Below, in pieces: positions 44,762-56,583 of a stretch of 64,000 nt of DNA. The stretch spans positions 310,001 through 374,000 of the forward strand of contig JAKZHN010000021.1 of assembly GCA_037179335.1 (NCBI GenBank), in the 5' to 3' direction. How positions within the stretch are numbered: the first letter of the stretch is position 1; the number at the start of each line of letters is the position of its first letter. The notes under the pieces were generated by a model. It did not search any database. It worked only from the letters and a program-made list of their open reading frames with translations, and was not told the origin of the DNA. A program made the translations under genes and the position numbers. This stretch comes from Cyclaneusma minus. Lineage: Eukaryota; Ascomycota; Leotiomycetes; Marthamycetales; Marthamycetaceae.

Positions 44762-45452
44762 CCTACTACCTAGTGTACTTACACTAGTCACGAGGGATGA
44801 TGCCCAGACATCCCCCAAAACGCCCACACCTGCTCGTGGTGTTTCTTCAAGACCCATTAGCGGCGGCCAAGAAAGACAGTGGTAACCTCTTTTCGGAACC
44901 CCAACGCACAAGACTCCCAGGCCGTACTCACCCCCAACCCAGCGAATCTTTCACCGTACAGCACCAACAAAACACAACATCTCAATCTCAAGCAAGTGTC
45001 AGTATTAAAAAGCGCCTGATCCATTTCTCTCATCATGAAAAAAAGCAATATGTAGTATACCTCGCAGTATACACAACAGCACGCATCAAAAGGTATCGCA
45101 AAAAAGAACGCAATCGCTGTCCATCCATCCATCCATCTAGCCGCACCAGAGGCCGTCCTGTGTTCATCCAGCTCTTGTCCGTTCTGTTCTGTCTTGTCTG
45201 TTCTCAAAATAAACATCCTCATCCTTCGCTGACCTATGTACAAGTCGCCATGACCATTCGAATTCGATTCCGTGAGATGCAGTCGTCCTCTCGCTATGCA
45301 GTGTGTGAAATTCAGGGATCGCCGCTCAAAGAAGACGACGAGTTTTTTCGCAAATCGCCAGGGGGAAACATCGCCGTGAAAGAACCGCAATCGTTGCTAA
45401 TTTTTTATTTTCGAGGAAGGTTTTTTTCTGTGGGATTAGCAAGAGGGGTGCA
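44762..45452. other. Gene-free stretch, includes presumed 3' UTR of the Crh gene
   Basis: A plus-strand frame of over 200 codons spans this region but is antisense to the likely 3' untranslated region of the next gene, and has no family resemblance. A CCAT repeat (45122-45137) is present. No gene supported. Confidence 0.45.
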
Positions 45453-46811
45453 TTACATGAAGAGGTAGCCGCAGACGAGGCCGAGACCGACGACGACGTA
45501 ATCGGCCATGCCGTAGCGGCTGGGCTTGGAGCTGCTGGCGGCGCCGGTGAACGAAGAGGAGGTCGCGGAGGCGGAACTCGAGGTCGACGAGGCAGAGTTG
45601 GAGGAGGAATCGGAGTTCGAGTCGGACGTAGTAGAACCTGTAGGTGAAGATGATGGTGAGCTTGATGTGAAGGTGGAGTTTGAGTACGAAGTTGCTGCTG
45701 GTGTGGCAGAACTGATGCTTGATGTGGGGGCTGTGAAGGAGACGCTGGAGAAGATTGTGTAGGATACAGCGGGGTTGAGAGACACAATGGGTGCGAGAGA
45801 TGTGGTGGTGGGGGTGGCAGATGTGGTAGCTGAAGATGAGGTGTTGTTCGTACCCGTCGCACCGGCTGAAGAAGAAGCAGACGAGCCGGTCTTGGTCGAA
45901 GAAGAGGACGACGAAGAGGAGGAGTCGGTGTCGGTGGTGTTCGAGACGGTGATGCTCTCGTAGCTACCAGTCAAGTCGGAGTAGGTGTACTCCTTGCCGG
46001 GGTTGTAGTTGGTCATCTTGACGCTCTTGACGTACATCGTGAAAGGCGCGTCGCTGAGATCGGTCAGACCGCCAGCCCACTCGATGGTACCCTCGGGCTC
46101 AGTTGGCGCACCACCATCCCAGTTACCCATCTTGATGCGCATGGGGGTTTGAGGGTAGTTGGTACCACCGACAGCATCAGCGTACTCGAGAGTGCGGACA
46201 TCAGTGCCGTCGATGCTCCATACGATGCGCTCGGCAGTCCAGTCGATGGTGTAAGTATGGAAGCCAGACTGGGGTTCGCTGACGGCGTAGTAGATGGCGC
46301 GGTCGTAGGTTGTGGTGTTTCCCTTGCCGAAGTAGTTGGTCTCAACGACAGTGGTGTTTCCTCCAAGCCACTCCCAGTCAATTTCATCGAGATCGTCGGA
46401 CTCCATTACGAAACTGCTGATGATACCGGTACCCGCGGCAGCCTGGGTGACGACCTCGACATTTCCGAAGAACATGTAGTCGTTACTGCTGATGGTGGGG
46501 GCGTCGGTGTACTTGTTGATGATGAATTCGGCACCATTGTCGCCGTACTTGAGGGTGGTACCATCGGCGACGGTGAAGGCAGAGGTCAAGCCATCCTCGG
46601 TAGTGAAGTCGCAAGAGACGGTTGCGTCCATGCCAGGGTCAGAGGGACAAGAAGCTAACAGACGGTCAGTACGACGGTTCACGACATGCGGAGCACAGGT
46701 TGCAGAAGACTTACAGTTGGAGGTCGGGTTGCAACTGGTGAAGGTCTGGGCCTTGACCATCTGAACGGCCGAGAGGGCCACGGTAGCGGCAGAGAGGATT
46801 GTGGAGCGCAT
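45453..46811 (-). CDS. Crh-type GH16 cell-wall transglycosidase, GPI-anchored, 432 aa
   Basis: Exon 1 is 46811-46715 and exon 2 is 46654-45453 on the minus strand (60-bp intron GTAAGT...TAG). A signal peptide (MRSTILSAATVALSAVQMVK, cut near AQT) precedes the GH16 domain. Cys residues typical of Crh proteins are at CNPTSNSSCP and VSCDF. The catalytic motif is DEIDWEW (Glu123, Asp125, Glu127). From about residue 285 the protein is almost entirely Ser/Thr and ends in a hydrophobic segment ('YGMADYVVVGLGLVCGYLF'), fitting GPI attachment. Known family role: transfers chitin chains to beta-1,6- or beta-1,3-glucan, cross-linking the cell wall. It resembles Crh1/Utr2 of yeast. The gene lies between arrays D and C. 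Confidence 0.95.
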   Translation of the reverse strand: MRSTILSAATVALSAVQMVKAQTFTSCNPTSNCKSSATCAPHVVNRRTDRLLASCPSDPGMDATVSCDFTTEDGLTSAFTVADGTTLKYGDNGAEFIINKYTDAPTISSNDYMFFGNVEVVTQAAAGTGIISSFVMESDDLDEIDWEWLGGNTTVVETNYFGKGNTTTYDRAIYYAVSEPQSGFHTYTIDWTAERIVWSIDGTDVRTLEYADAVGGTNYPQTPMRIKMGNWDGGAPTEPEGTIEWAGGLTDLSDAPFTMYVKSVKMTNYNPGKEYTYSDLTGSYESITVSNTTDTDSSSSSSSSSTKTGSSASSSAGATGTNNTSSSATTSATPTTTSLAPIVSLNPAVSYTIFSSVSFTAPTSSISSATPAATSYSNSTFTSSSPSSSPTGSTTSDSNSDSSSNSASSTSSSASATSSSFTGAASSSKPSRYGMADYVVVGLGLVCGYLFM

Positions 46812-48497
46812 CTTGAAGTTTGTGTATCCTCGAGTTTGTGTGTTCTTTGAGACGAAGAGTGTGTTGCGCCTTTTGGCTGTTGTGGGCTCTTATTGTAGGT
46901 AGAGACGGCGCTGCAGACAAAGAAAGTGGGAGAGGTAGTCGACAAAAGGGGCGCGGCAACGAACAATCCGGGCAAACGAGTGTGGCGAAAGGTCGAAGAA
47001 TTAGAGCGACAGGAAAGAGGCTGCGCGGCGACTATTGAAGCTTAGGTCTGTGTTGTTGATGTCAAGGGGGAAGGTGAAATCTGGGAGCTGGAGGCGAGCA
47101 CAGATGTCTTATGAGCGCATTGAAGAGAGGCAATTCAGGAGGTCCACAGAGGGTTGATCAGGTCAGCTGGCTCTTGCCGTAATTCGTGTTAATTCGTAAA
47201 TAATCGACAGCCCCCCGGCGTCGCCGCGCATTGCCATTGGCCGCCCAGCGTCGGATCGAGGGCGCGCCGATCGCCCAAGTTCCTGCGGCAACTTCGAACT
47301 CTCCTGTTCTGCCAAGACTCTACAGCGGGAGGAGCTTTCAAGGCGCCATCGAGCCCGACAAGGCGAAGTTTGTTCACTTTCAACATTTCGGGGCCCATAT
47401 CGCGAGACAAGCGGCGCGCATGGCTGCTCGGCACGAAGCCTTCCCAGCGGAAGTTCTTTCAGGTAAACCACGCAGCGCCACGAGCCCATTTCTTTGACCC
47501 GCAACAATGTTCCCAGCGGATCAGCCCTCGTGTCTTGCCGCTTTGAGTTAAGGATCGCAGGGCTAGCTAGCTGCGCTTTCCCGTCGGCGGCAACGTTTCT
47601 TCGCTCTCCCAGCTTTTAATCTTAGAAGCTGGCTATTCGGCTCAGCCTCGCAGTCCAGATTCCCGCTGCTCGTCATTGGTTGACGCCGCCCCTGTCTCCC
47701 GACACCACAAGCGCGATCGCCCCCTGGCTTTCGTATCTCGAGCTGCGCCCACCACCCGAAGACCTCAGAATCGTAGCACCACATCGAAGCTGTCAGATGT
47801 CATGATGTGTTCGGGCGTGATTGACAGAACTTTCATTCCTACGACCCGAGTCTTGTTCCTCGAAATAGCAACACCACATGTCGATCACGAGTCGTATCGC
47901 GAACAAAGAAATTTGAAGCTCTCTCCAGTCTCTTCGAGCTCCACGCGACCAATCCTGCGTGCTGCGCCGCACTCCCCCAAACAAAAGTCCGAAAATCTCC
48001 ATCTTTCAAATCCACGGAAAACCAACAACTCTGCCGAGCTCTTCTCCGAGCGCCAATTTCCACCATTTTGCTTGGATGTCAGTCATCAGCCCCGCGCCGC
48101 CAAAACAGGTCAGTTCGACATCAGGATGCATCCCTTGGTGTTTCAGTCGAGTCGCAGAAGCGCCGCAAGGGGACCAATCGTGAAAGAGATGCAAGCTTTC
48201 TTGGCTGCCGTAAGGCTGGCTAAGGATTCAGGGGTCGAGGCTGCGGCTGCAGATGAAGGATCGCCGTATTTGCCAAGCATGGGAAGCATCGGAAATGCAA
48301 AACGTGCGCAATGATACGCGGCATTTTGAGTTGCTGGTAAAGTATCGTGATTGACGTGTACGGTGTTTGGAGAGGTGAGTTCGGAGTCTGAACACTGTTT
48401 TTCTTCAATTTTCATCTCAACATTTGACTTGTTTCTTAAGACTGAGCGCCTCTTCGGCTCTTCGGCAGCGCCATTCTTCTGTCTTTCATTCATTCAT
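46812..48497. other. Upstream region of the Crh gene and gene-poor DNA
   Basis: The first few hundred bases are the promoter of the Crh gene. A plus-strand open frame ends at 48314 (from about 47676), but its only long form starts without ATG, and from the first ATG (about 47802) it shows no domain. Opposing minus-strand frames overlap it. I do not call a gene. Confidence 0.4.
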
Positions 48498-48813
48498 GGG
48501 CAAAAGACTTTCATGACCATGTTTTGGCCTGCAAATACTTTCATGACCATGTCACCCCCACCACGCGGAACCAGGCCTAATTGGGAAAAAAAACTATATC
48601 TAATCTGGTAATATTTTATTTTTGCGCGCGCTATTTTTATTGTATTATATATATATTCCCAGATTCAATTAAGCCCGAATTTTATTTATTTAAATTACTA
48701 AGCCTGGCCATTTAATTTTAACCCTTTAATTTAAACCATTAAATATTAGTGGGGTGGTTTATGGTTATGAAAGTCTTTATTTGTTGAAACATGGTCATGA
48801 AAGTCTTTTTCCC
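48498..48813. mobile_element. Non-autonomous TIR element, about 316 bp
   Basis: The left end reads GGGCAAAAGACTTTCATGAC and the right end is its inverted copy (GGGAAAAAGACTTTCATGAC after reverse complement). A second copy of ACTTTCATGACCAT sits about 35 bp inside each end, so each terminus is a double repeat. The word CATTCATTC occurs just outside both ends (48488-48496 and about 48815-48824) and may be the target duplication. The middle is AT-rich with no coding. Confidence 0.8.
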
Positions 48814-49605
48814 TTCATTCATTCGTCAATTATGACTACCCCGTCTCTGCATACACGAATTAAATCTCCGCCTTGATTGACATTTAAGGCGGAGTCCCTA
48901 CATGTATCCGTGGGCGTCCGGAGCAAAGATCGCTCTGGGAGTAGTGCGGCTGGCCTTGAACAACAAAATGCCATCAGTTCCATATCATTCCATTATGCCA
49001 ACAACTGTCAGTGCCATCGGGGAACCCTAGTGGAGTCACAGGGAGGAGTCACAGGGAGGAGTTCACGGACTGTCTGAGTCTGACGGCCCCCGTGGCATGT
49101 GTCCGAGTCCCAATAACCATAATATTTAAGTTATCGATTGAGATACGCTTTGGTTTTGATGGAAGTCAAGTATTCTACCCGTGATCGAATTTTGATATCG
49201 TTCATGCGGACGAAGATGGATTATGGCAGAAGCCAATCAGATTGTGAGATTCGGGAGTCAGCCTGGGAATACCCTGAATTGAAGTTTGACGGTTGTTGCG
49301 GAAAGCTTGAGTTTAAGGGTCATGATCTTGACAGGCGATCCGAGCCATTTGGGATGGCACGGGGAAACGGGGGATCGGGGATGCCATGTTGCTCGGATTC
49401 TCTGTTACAAGTCTGTCGCTTCCAAGCCTCATGAGACTCTCAACATGCCTTTGCTCCCCAGCAACCACAGCCACGGTCTACTGTCGTTAGGTACCTTACC
49501 TAGGTAGTCACCGATATCCCCAGAAGTCACAGGGATACTTGATACCATCGTTAGGTGACCACGAATTTCGTAGCCTCGACTTGTGGCTGCCAACCCTCCC
49601 TTCCC
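48814..49605. other. Gene-free stretch before array C
   Basis: A short direct repeat GAGTCACAGGGAG occurs around 49033-49060. The word GGTGACCACGAATTTCG, reminiscent of the spacer of array D pairs, lies at about 49554. Nothing else is recognised. Confidence 0.4.
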
Positions 49606-52600
49606 TATAAGTACCAGGCCCCGAGCACATTTCTGGAGAATAAGATTGCTACGTGTGATCCGACGATCGCACTGCCTACTCCAGAGAGAGGGGAAGTCGC
49701 CGCGTTCGCTGCGTTGCCAAAACTTTATTCGTTTTTTGTCCCTGAAGCACATCTTCTTGGGCTACTTTCCCTTCATACATCAGCCACGTATCTCTTCAGA
49801 TATGGGTGTTGCTTCACCTGCTAGTCTGTCTGCTCCCGTGAAAAGCTTCTGCTGTTGTCTGTTCGCGCTCCTGTCGAGAGGAAGGTTGGGTTCGACTCAT
49901 CGGTGGATATTCATTGAAACATCTCTGGATTCTTCTGCAGATGGAGATTGTCTAGCGATCAGTCCACTGATGGCTCTTTCGATCAGGCGGCTCTAACTGC
50001 TCTGACACAGTCGATGGTGGTGTCAATTTTCCTGGAGTTTGACCTTCTACACCGGACTTTGGGTCTCTTTTATATCCGAGAAAAGCCAGCCAGCTGCTCC
50101 ACATGCCATGACAAGCACTACTGAGTGACAAACACCGGCGATACCTAATCAGACATTGGCAAGCACAGTCTGACTGATTGAGCGGCTTTAAGGGGGGCAA
50201 AAGAAGTATAAATTTGTGGTCGAAGGCGATTCCAGATCTTCTCTAAGCGTCTCAAACCAGATTGCGAGTTCAAGGAGCGCTGAACACCCAGCTTGAAGTC
50301 GAGAACATCCAAAACTAAGTACTCAAGGCGCCTGGGACTTGTTCTCTAAATCTCTGCGAAAATTCAAGCGGTGCGCTCTTCGTTGTGCGCTGCTGCTGTC
50401 GAGGACAGGGACTGCTGCTGAAGCCTGGAGGTGCTGTTGCCATTTGGGGTATAAGTACACCTTACCTTGCAAAATTTCAGCATCATCTAGTTGCTTTGGT
50501 GCGAGGAGAATTCGTTTTTTTCCCCCAAGATTCCTGGCATCTTTGATTCGATGCTCCTTGGGTGACATACCGGGTCACACATTTCCGTTGATCTTTCTGA
50601 TTTACTCCAGGCGCAACAACGTGCTGTATTTATACCTGAGAACTCTATGTTTCTCTAAGATCCTTGGTGCTGCGGCGCAAGAGCAGGTCACGAGACCTGA
50701 TTCGGATCACCGCGGGAGTTTAAGAATTGATGGTGCTGCTGTCGAAGACTCTGCCTACTATCAAAAGCCTTGATTTGCCATCGCTATTTGCAATACAGGC
50801 GTATTATAAAAATCTCTTAAGAACCAGAGTGGTCGACCTGCTTTAGTGCCACGAAAGATGTCTTCTCCCAAGTTCTCTGGCAGCTTTGTTTCGATGCTCT
50901 TTGAGAGAGGGCCCAATATTAAAATACTCGGACTTGTCATATGGTATTTCAGCTTGGTTGAAATTCCCCCTTCTGCCTGTTGAAAAGGGAACTAGGACTT
51001 GCATTTATACCCTAAGACTCCTGATTATGCTGTTGCCCAGGGACTGGCAAGTCACGAGACGCTAGTTCGGATTACGATTTAACGATCGAACGGGCTGCTG
51101 TCGAGGTCCCTGATTGCTACCCAAAAGTTGCTAATCGAGGTACAAGCGTATCCACTATACGGACTCTCAGCGCATTCTAGCTGCTTTGGTGCGGGGAGGG
51201 TCTTTTGAAAAATAATTGGCATTTTTGTGTCGATGCTGTTTGGGTGGGACAGAGCAAAGGGTCAAAGTACGTGGTCTTATGTCTTCGCATGGGGCGCCCG
51301 TTCGCTACTTGTAGTCACATTGTTGTCTTGCTTGGTTGGGGGGAGACTACGACCCTATTTATACCCAAAGACTCGTGCTTACGCTCCTTTCATGTGTTGC
51401 TGCAGGACTGGCAGGTCACGAGACGCTGCTGTGGGCTATGCTTGAAAGATAGAGCTTGCTGCCGTCAAAAACTCTGCTGGCTGTTGCAGCCTTTAACTGC
51501 TATCGAGGTTTATCTTACGACCTTTCAGCACACTGTAGCTGCTTTGACACGACGAGAATTTTTATCTTCTCAAGATTTGTGGCATCTTCGTTTCGCTGCT
51601 TTTGGGAGAGGCCCAAGGTTGGAATGAAGGTGGGATCGTGGACATTGTTGTTGTTTTGTTCATGTTGCTTTCTTGGTTGTTTTAAGGGAAACTACGACTT
51701 GTATTTATACCCTAAGCTCGTACTTACGCCCTTTGGGACGGAACCTGCAGGTCACGAGATGCTGGGACGGCTTACGAGCTAATAATTGACAGTCCTGCTG
51801 CTGTCGACGGCTTCGCTTGCTGTCGAAGCATCCAATTGCTGTTGTAATTCGAGGTACAAGTGTAGCATACGTTACTATCTTTGAGCGCATTCTAGCTTCT
51901 ATGGGAAAAGGGGTGTTATCTCTTCCACTTTCGCTGGCGTCTTTGTCCTGATGCTTTCTGGGAGAGGCCTGGGGTAGACGCCTGGTCTCATGTCTTCGGG
52001 ATCAATGTTGTAACTCCCTTGCCTGTCTGAAGGAAAACAACGACTTGTATTTATACCTAAAAACTCGTGCTTACATATACGCACCTCCATGCTACATCAC
52101 TGGCAAGTCACGAGACGCTAATGCGAATTGCGTGTCAACGATCGACCATGCTCCAGCCCGCTGTCGGAGACACTGATTGCTGCCGAAACCTTCGATTACT
52201 ATCGCAATTCCAGGTGCAGTTATATCATATCATACAATATTTTGGGACAGTCCACCTGCTTTCGTGCGAGGACAGTTTCTCTGAGATTTCTGGTATTTTT
52301 GTTTCGACGCTTTTTCGCGGGAGGGCCCAAGGTCGAAATACCTCGCCATTGAGGTGCTCTTCTTTCTTGTCTGTTTGAAAGGGAACTACGACCTGTATTT
52401 ATACTTATCCAGAGACGCTTGCTCACCAGAAATCCCCAGTGCTACAACACTGGCAGGTCACGAGACTTTACTGCGAATTGCAATCTACCTACCGACTGAC
52501 CGTGTTGCTGTCACAGCCTTTGGCTGCTGTCACCATAAATACGAGTTTACCTACTTCGCACCCTGCTTCATGCGAGGACAGAGCTTCTCAATATTCAGTC

Positions 52601-54403
52601 ATCTTTGTTGAATGCTTTCTGGGAGAGGTCCAGAACCAAGGCAGCTGGTCTCATGTCTTCGATATCGTGACTCTGTTGTAATCCCCCTCTTCTTTTTGAA
52701 GAGAACTTAGGAACTGCGACTTCCATGTATTTTATACCGAGAGCCTCGTACTTCATCTACGCTCCTCTGTGCTGGGGCACTGGAAAGTCACGAGACAATA
52801 CGGTGCCGCCCAGGAGTTTGGGAAGTCTTGCCTTGTGCAAAGCGAACTAGGGCCTGTATTTATACCTAAAAACTCGTGCTCAAGTACGCTTCTCTATGCT
52901 GCGGCGCTGGAAAGTCACGAGACGTTATGTGGTTTACGACGTAATTTGACGACTTACCATGCTGCTGTCGAGGACTTTGGTTGCTGTCGCTATTCACTAG
53001 CGTTCGGTGAACTATCGTTCCGCGCAGATGAGCTGTCTTTGGTAACTCACAATCTCACACCATACTAGGGATGCTCAGTCTCTGAGACCTCTGATTTTCT
53101 TTCCTCGATTCCCTTTTGGGAGAGAGCAAGGCCAAAGTCGGAACTTGAAGGTGGTGCTTGAGTTTTTTCTGTTGTCTCTTTTTGGCGTAGCTATAGGCTG
53201 TATTTATACCTTGAGACTCGTTCTTGGATGAGCTCCTCTGTGCGGCGGCGCTGGCAGGTCACGAGACGCTGCTCAGGTTATACTTGAATGATTCAAAGAT
53301 TGACCGTACTGCTGTCAAAGACTTTGCTTGCTGTTGTCAAACAGCGAACTAGCATTCTGCGCAGATGAGCGTTTTGTCACTTACCTACACTATGCCAGGG
53401 GTGCTTAGCTTCTAAAATTCCTGATCTTGTGTTTTCAACTCCCTCTTGGAAAAGAGCTCAAGGCCAAAGTCATACCTTATCAAAACAGCCTTTTGTTTGT
53501 CTTTTTCTAGGGCAGCTACAAGCTGTATTTATATACTGAGACTTGTACGTACGCTCCTCTGTGCCGCGGGACCTGCAAGTCACGAGGCGCTGGTGCGAGC
53601 CACGAGTTAAGGATTGACCGTGCTGCTGTCGGAGGCTTTGGTTGCTGTTGCCACCCAGCGAACTATCATTCGGCGCAGATGAGCTGTTTTTTTGTCACTC
53701 ACACCATACCAGGAATGTCCAGTTTTGGAAACCCTTTGATCCTTTGTTTTTTCTTTGACTCACTCTTGGAAGAGAGCTCAAGGCCAGAGTTGAACGATTT
53801 GCATGGCTTGTTCTGTTTGTCTTCTTCTGCAGCAGATGCATCCTGTATTTATACCTTGAGACTCGTGCGCAGGCTTTCTTGTGCTGCGGAGGCGTCGGTT
53901 GATATTTTGCTGCTGCCGAAGGCTCTGCTTGCTGTCGCCATTCAGAGACAACATTACAATGTTGGCTAGCTGTTTCTTGTATCCACGCTGTACCTGGGGA
54001 GTTCGTCTTCCAAGGTCCCCAACATCTTTAGTTTCGATATCTCCAAAAAGGGGCCTCGGGATCAGAGAAGAAGGTTCTGAACGTTCAGCGAACACCCTTC
54101 TGATGTTTTTTTTTGACTCTGCGAGAAGTATCGAGGCAGGACCTGTATTTATACCCTGCAGATTTCATATTTGGTGTTTGCACCACGCACTGCGGTGGAG
54201 GTAAGTTGAGACGCTGAGGCGGGTTGCGATTTACTTTGCTGTTGTCGAAGACTTTGCTTGCTGTTGATGGGGACCGAACCACCGTTGAGACTTAGGCATG
54301 ATCCTTTCCCCCTCGCACGTGATTATTCTGTCTGGCGAAACTGTGCCCTGAAGCTTACAGCACGTGCTCAGCCAATCCATTAGCAGATTTAGCAGTATAA
54401 AAA
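49606..54403 (-). repeat. Array C: tandem diverged repeats, third TATA variant
   Basis: Twelve minus-strand boxes of the form GGTATAAATACA: 50627, 51002, 51356, 51702, 52048, 52396, 52728, 52857, 53201, 53526, 53846 and 54146. Steps are 375, 354, 346, 346, 348, 332, 129, 344, 325, 320 and 300 bp. About 45-65 bp upstream on the minus strand lies GTCTCGTGACYTGCCAG, seen ten times (plus-strand GTCACGAGAC, e.g. 50685, 51052, 51414, 52106, 52456, 52912, 53254). The CTGCTGTCG box is about 64-112 bp upstream, but inverted relative to the TATA compared with arrays A and B. The transcribed side shares words such as AGCATCGAAACAAAGATGCC and ACCAAAGCAGCTAGAATG. Leading plus boxes are at 49606, 50205 and 50450; a minus box is at about 50068. 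No common open frame. Confidence 0.85.
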
Positions 54404-56583
54404 GAGGTCTTTGAGTTTTCATATCTGCACCCTCAAATGCGAACAGTCGCATTGTTTATGTCTTGAGAAAGAGACGGCTATTCACAGAACATGTGTTCAA
54501 AGTCCGATTCGTGAAGCAGGTGGAGTTGCCTTCTCTCTCCATCACTCAACTTCCAATAACCTTGGTCGCCAGTCGCCGTGTCGCTGGCTCTGTCACCGGA
54601 CAGGTTTTCAACTGTCACATATTAGATGTGCTGTCGTTTCTTTTAACAGCGCATTTCTCCAAACGCTTCCTTTCAGCAGCAGCCCAACAGTTTTCTGTAC
54701 CCTTCAGTAAATCTGGAACGCATAGACTCAACCAGGTCAAGACAACAAGTCACGTGTTCATTTCTCGTTTTTGCGAGTTGAGGAGTTATTTGAGGGGTCT
54801 CCCATCCTAATGCTTCAATTGCAGTCTGTGTCATCAGCCACGTCGCCGGACTAATTCCCCCCCGTCAACTAGTCATAGCTGCTGTCGTGCCAGTGCGGTA
54901 TGCCCATTCAAACTCATACGCCTAAATACTTCTGCTTTGTTTACGGCTCAGCCTAAAACAGGTCAGCAGGAAATTCCAGACTCCTCCTTAATCACGCCCA
55001 AGATGATAACCCCTGTATTGTGCCGAGTTTTTTCAAGCCTTCCATTGCATCTGCTTGGAGGTCGTCAGCTTCCCGCTTCTAGGCTACGAGCCTATGAATC
55101 GTTGAATCTTGTTGAGAAAGCTTTCTTATATAGCAGTCCAGCAGCCGTGTCAAAATCAAACCCCCTTGAGAACCCATACATCGGAAAGCTCTGAAGGACG
55201 AAGCCCAAGCGAGGTTGCCCGATATCACATGACAGCCTCTCCAGCTTTCCTACCCAGTGTACTATATAAACTGTAGTCGGTACGCTGCCACACCAACTAC
55301 AAATGCATGAAGCAAAGCTGGAACCTATGAACAAATTTGCGACGCTTCGGAGCTGGAGTAGGTGCTTCCCCTACTCGAGAATAAATCGGACGACTGCGGT
55401 CAATTCACCGCTTTTGCAAAACTCTCTCAAAGTCCAGTGAGTCAGGAAGCTCACGCCGCACGCGGAACCCCGAGTTTCTTGAGATTGCTGTCGTCGTGTC
55501 CCAGGAGCTGCTGTCATCTCCTCTATGGCTACCGATTCAGCTCAGCTGCTGGCAACTGCTTTTCCTCCGTATACGGATTGTTCCCTGACCATAAAAGAAC
55601 AGCAAATTTCGATCTCCGCTTCGACCAAGATCCTGGTTTGTCGAGAACACTCCCATGCAGACTATAGTCGCGATAGATTTGAGAAGGAAGGCTACGCACC
55701 ATCACGCATGTTGTATCCAAGTCGAGAGTCGGAATGTCTGCTGAGTATGCGGTCGTGAGAACTTCCTTTTTATAGCATTTCAGCCGTTAAATCATGATCA
55801 CCTGACGATGCCCTGAACTCAAACCTTCCAGCAGTCCTGTAAATGTAGAGCCCTGGGCCCAGAGGGTATTCCAGGCCGAGAAGACCAAGTATCACATGGC
55901 GACTCAACCCAGCTTCGTGGGCCTTTGCAACAATCGACAGACACAGAAGGCAATGTCAGGAATCCTAGTCTCCGAGAACTCGACCGCCAATAACTCAAAA
56001 CTCCCCACCATCACCATAATTCTCAAGCATCAAGCGAAGTGTCGGATGATCTAGCCAATAAGGTCTCGGCATTCTGTCTTTTTTGTTTTGTTGCATATCG
56101 ACTGATCCCCCGTCCGCCCGCCTGGACTACCTTTGCTAGAAATTCTGGCTTTGTCCACCACGACTGCAAATCAAGCCCGTTCTTGTTCGTTCTGGGTTCT
56201 TTGGATAGCTCTTTAAAGAGAGAACATGAGTAAGTCAATTACTTAATTACGGTGTCCATGGAAAGTATGTTGTGGGCCTCCGGGAATCATCCCCCGGACT
56301 AGGGTGCTGCGCCAGATGAAGACATGAACGAACAACTTCTGAAACACATCGAACGAGCGCTTCGCATTTTTGAAGCTTTGTGTTAGAGAGATTTGCGTCT
56401 CGTATAGGTATCAGACTTGACTATCTGGATTCGAAACTTCACTTTCGACTTTCTAGGATCGGAGCACGGTCTATGTCACTTGCGAAAGGTGATGGCAGTA
56501 GTTGTCAAAGTGAACTGACTGTTCAGGTACAAGCATAGCATTGGTTTCCAGTATCCTCCTCATAAGCTCCTTGCTCATTGCTG
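54404..56583. other. Fading edge of array C, no gene
   Basis: A plus TATA box at 54396 (GCAGTATAAAAAGAGG) and a divergent pair at 55125/55263 lie here, with a minus box at 55767. Residual CTGCTGTCG words occur at about 54882 and 55510. After 55800 the repeat signature disappears. Short frames are not conserved between units. Confidence 0.45.
55125..55270. promoter_or_regulatory. Divergent TATA pair at the edge of array C
   Basis: A minus-strand GCTATATAAGAAAG box at 55125-55132 and a plus-strand ACTATATAAACTG box at 55263 are 138 bp apart. The spacer holds GATATCACATGACAGCC, matching the ATCATGTGACC words of array D pairs. This is the fourth block of the window where the module appears. Confidence 0.55.

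Noticed and set aside
44797..45468. 223-codon plus-strand frame
   Set aside because: Antisense to the probable 3' untranslated region of the Crh gene, low-complexity and without a recognisable family.
45526..45963. Open frames antisense to the Ser-rich tail of the Crh protein
   Set aside because: They are mirror images of a low-complexity Ser/Thr coding segment and not independent genes.
47676..48314. 212-codon plus-strand frame
   Set aside because: The long form lacks an ATG, and the part after the first ATG has no domain; overlapping minus-strand frames are similar in quality.
2700..54400. CRISPR array
   Set aside because: Units are about 300 bp long and diverged, without short identical repeats separated by unique spacers; the organism is eukaryotic.
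2700..54400. Pol III (U6-type) promoters for the TATA units
   Set aside because: A TATA with an upstream element would fit, but there is no consistent T-run terminator at a fixed distance. Kept only as an alternative.
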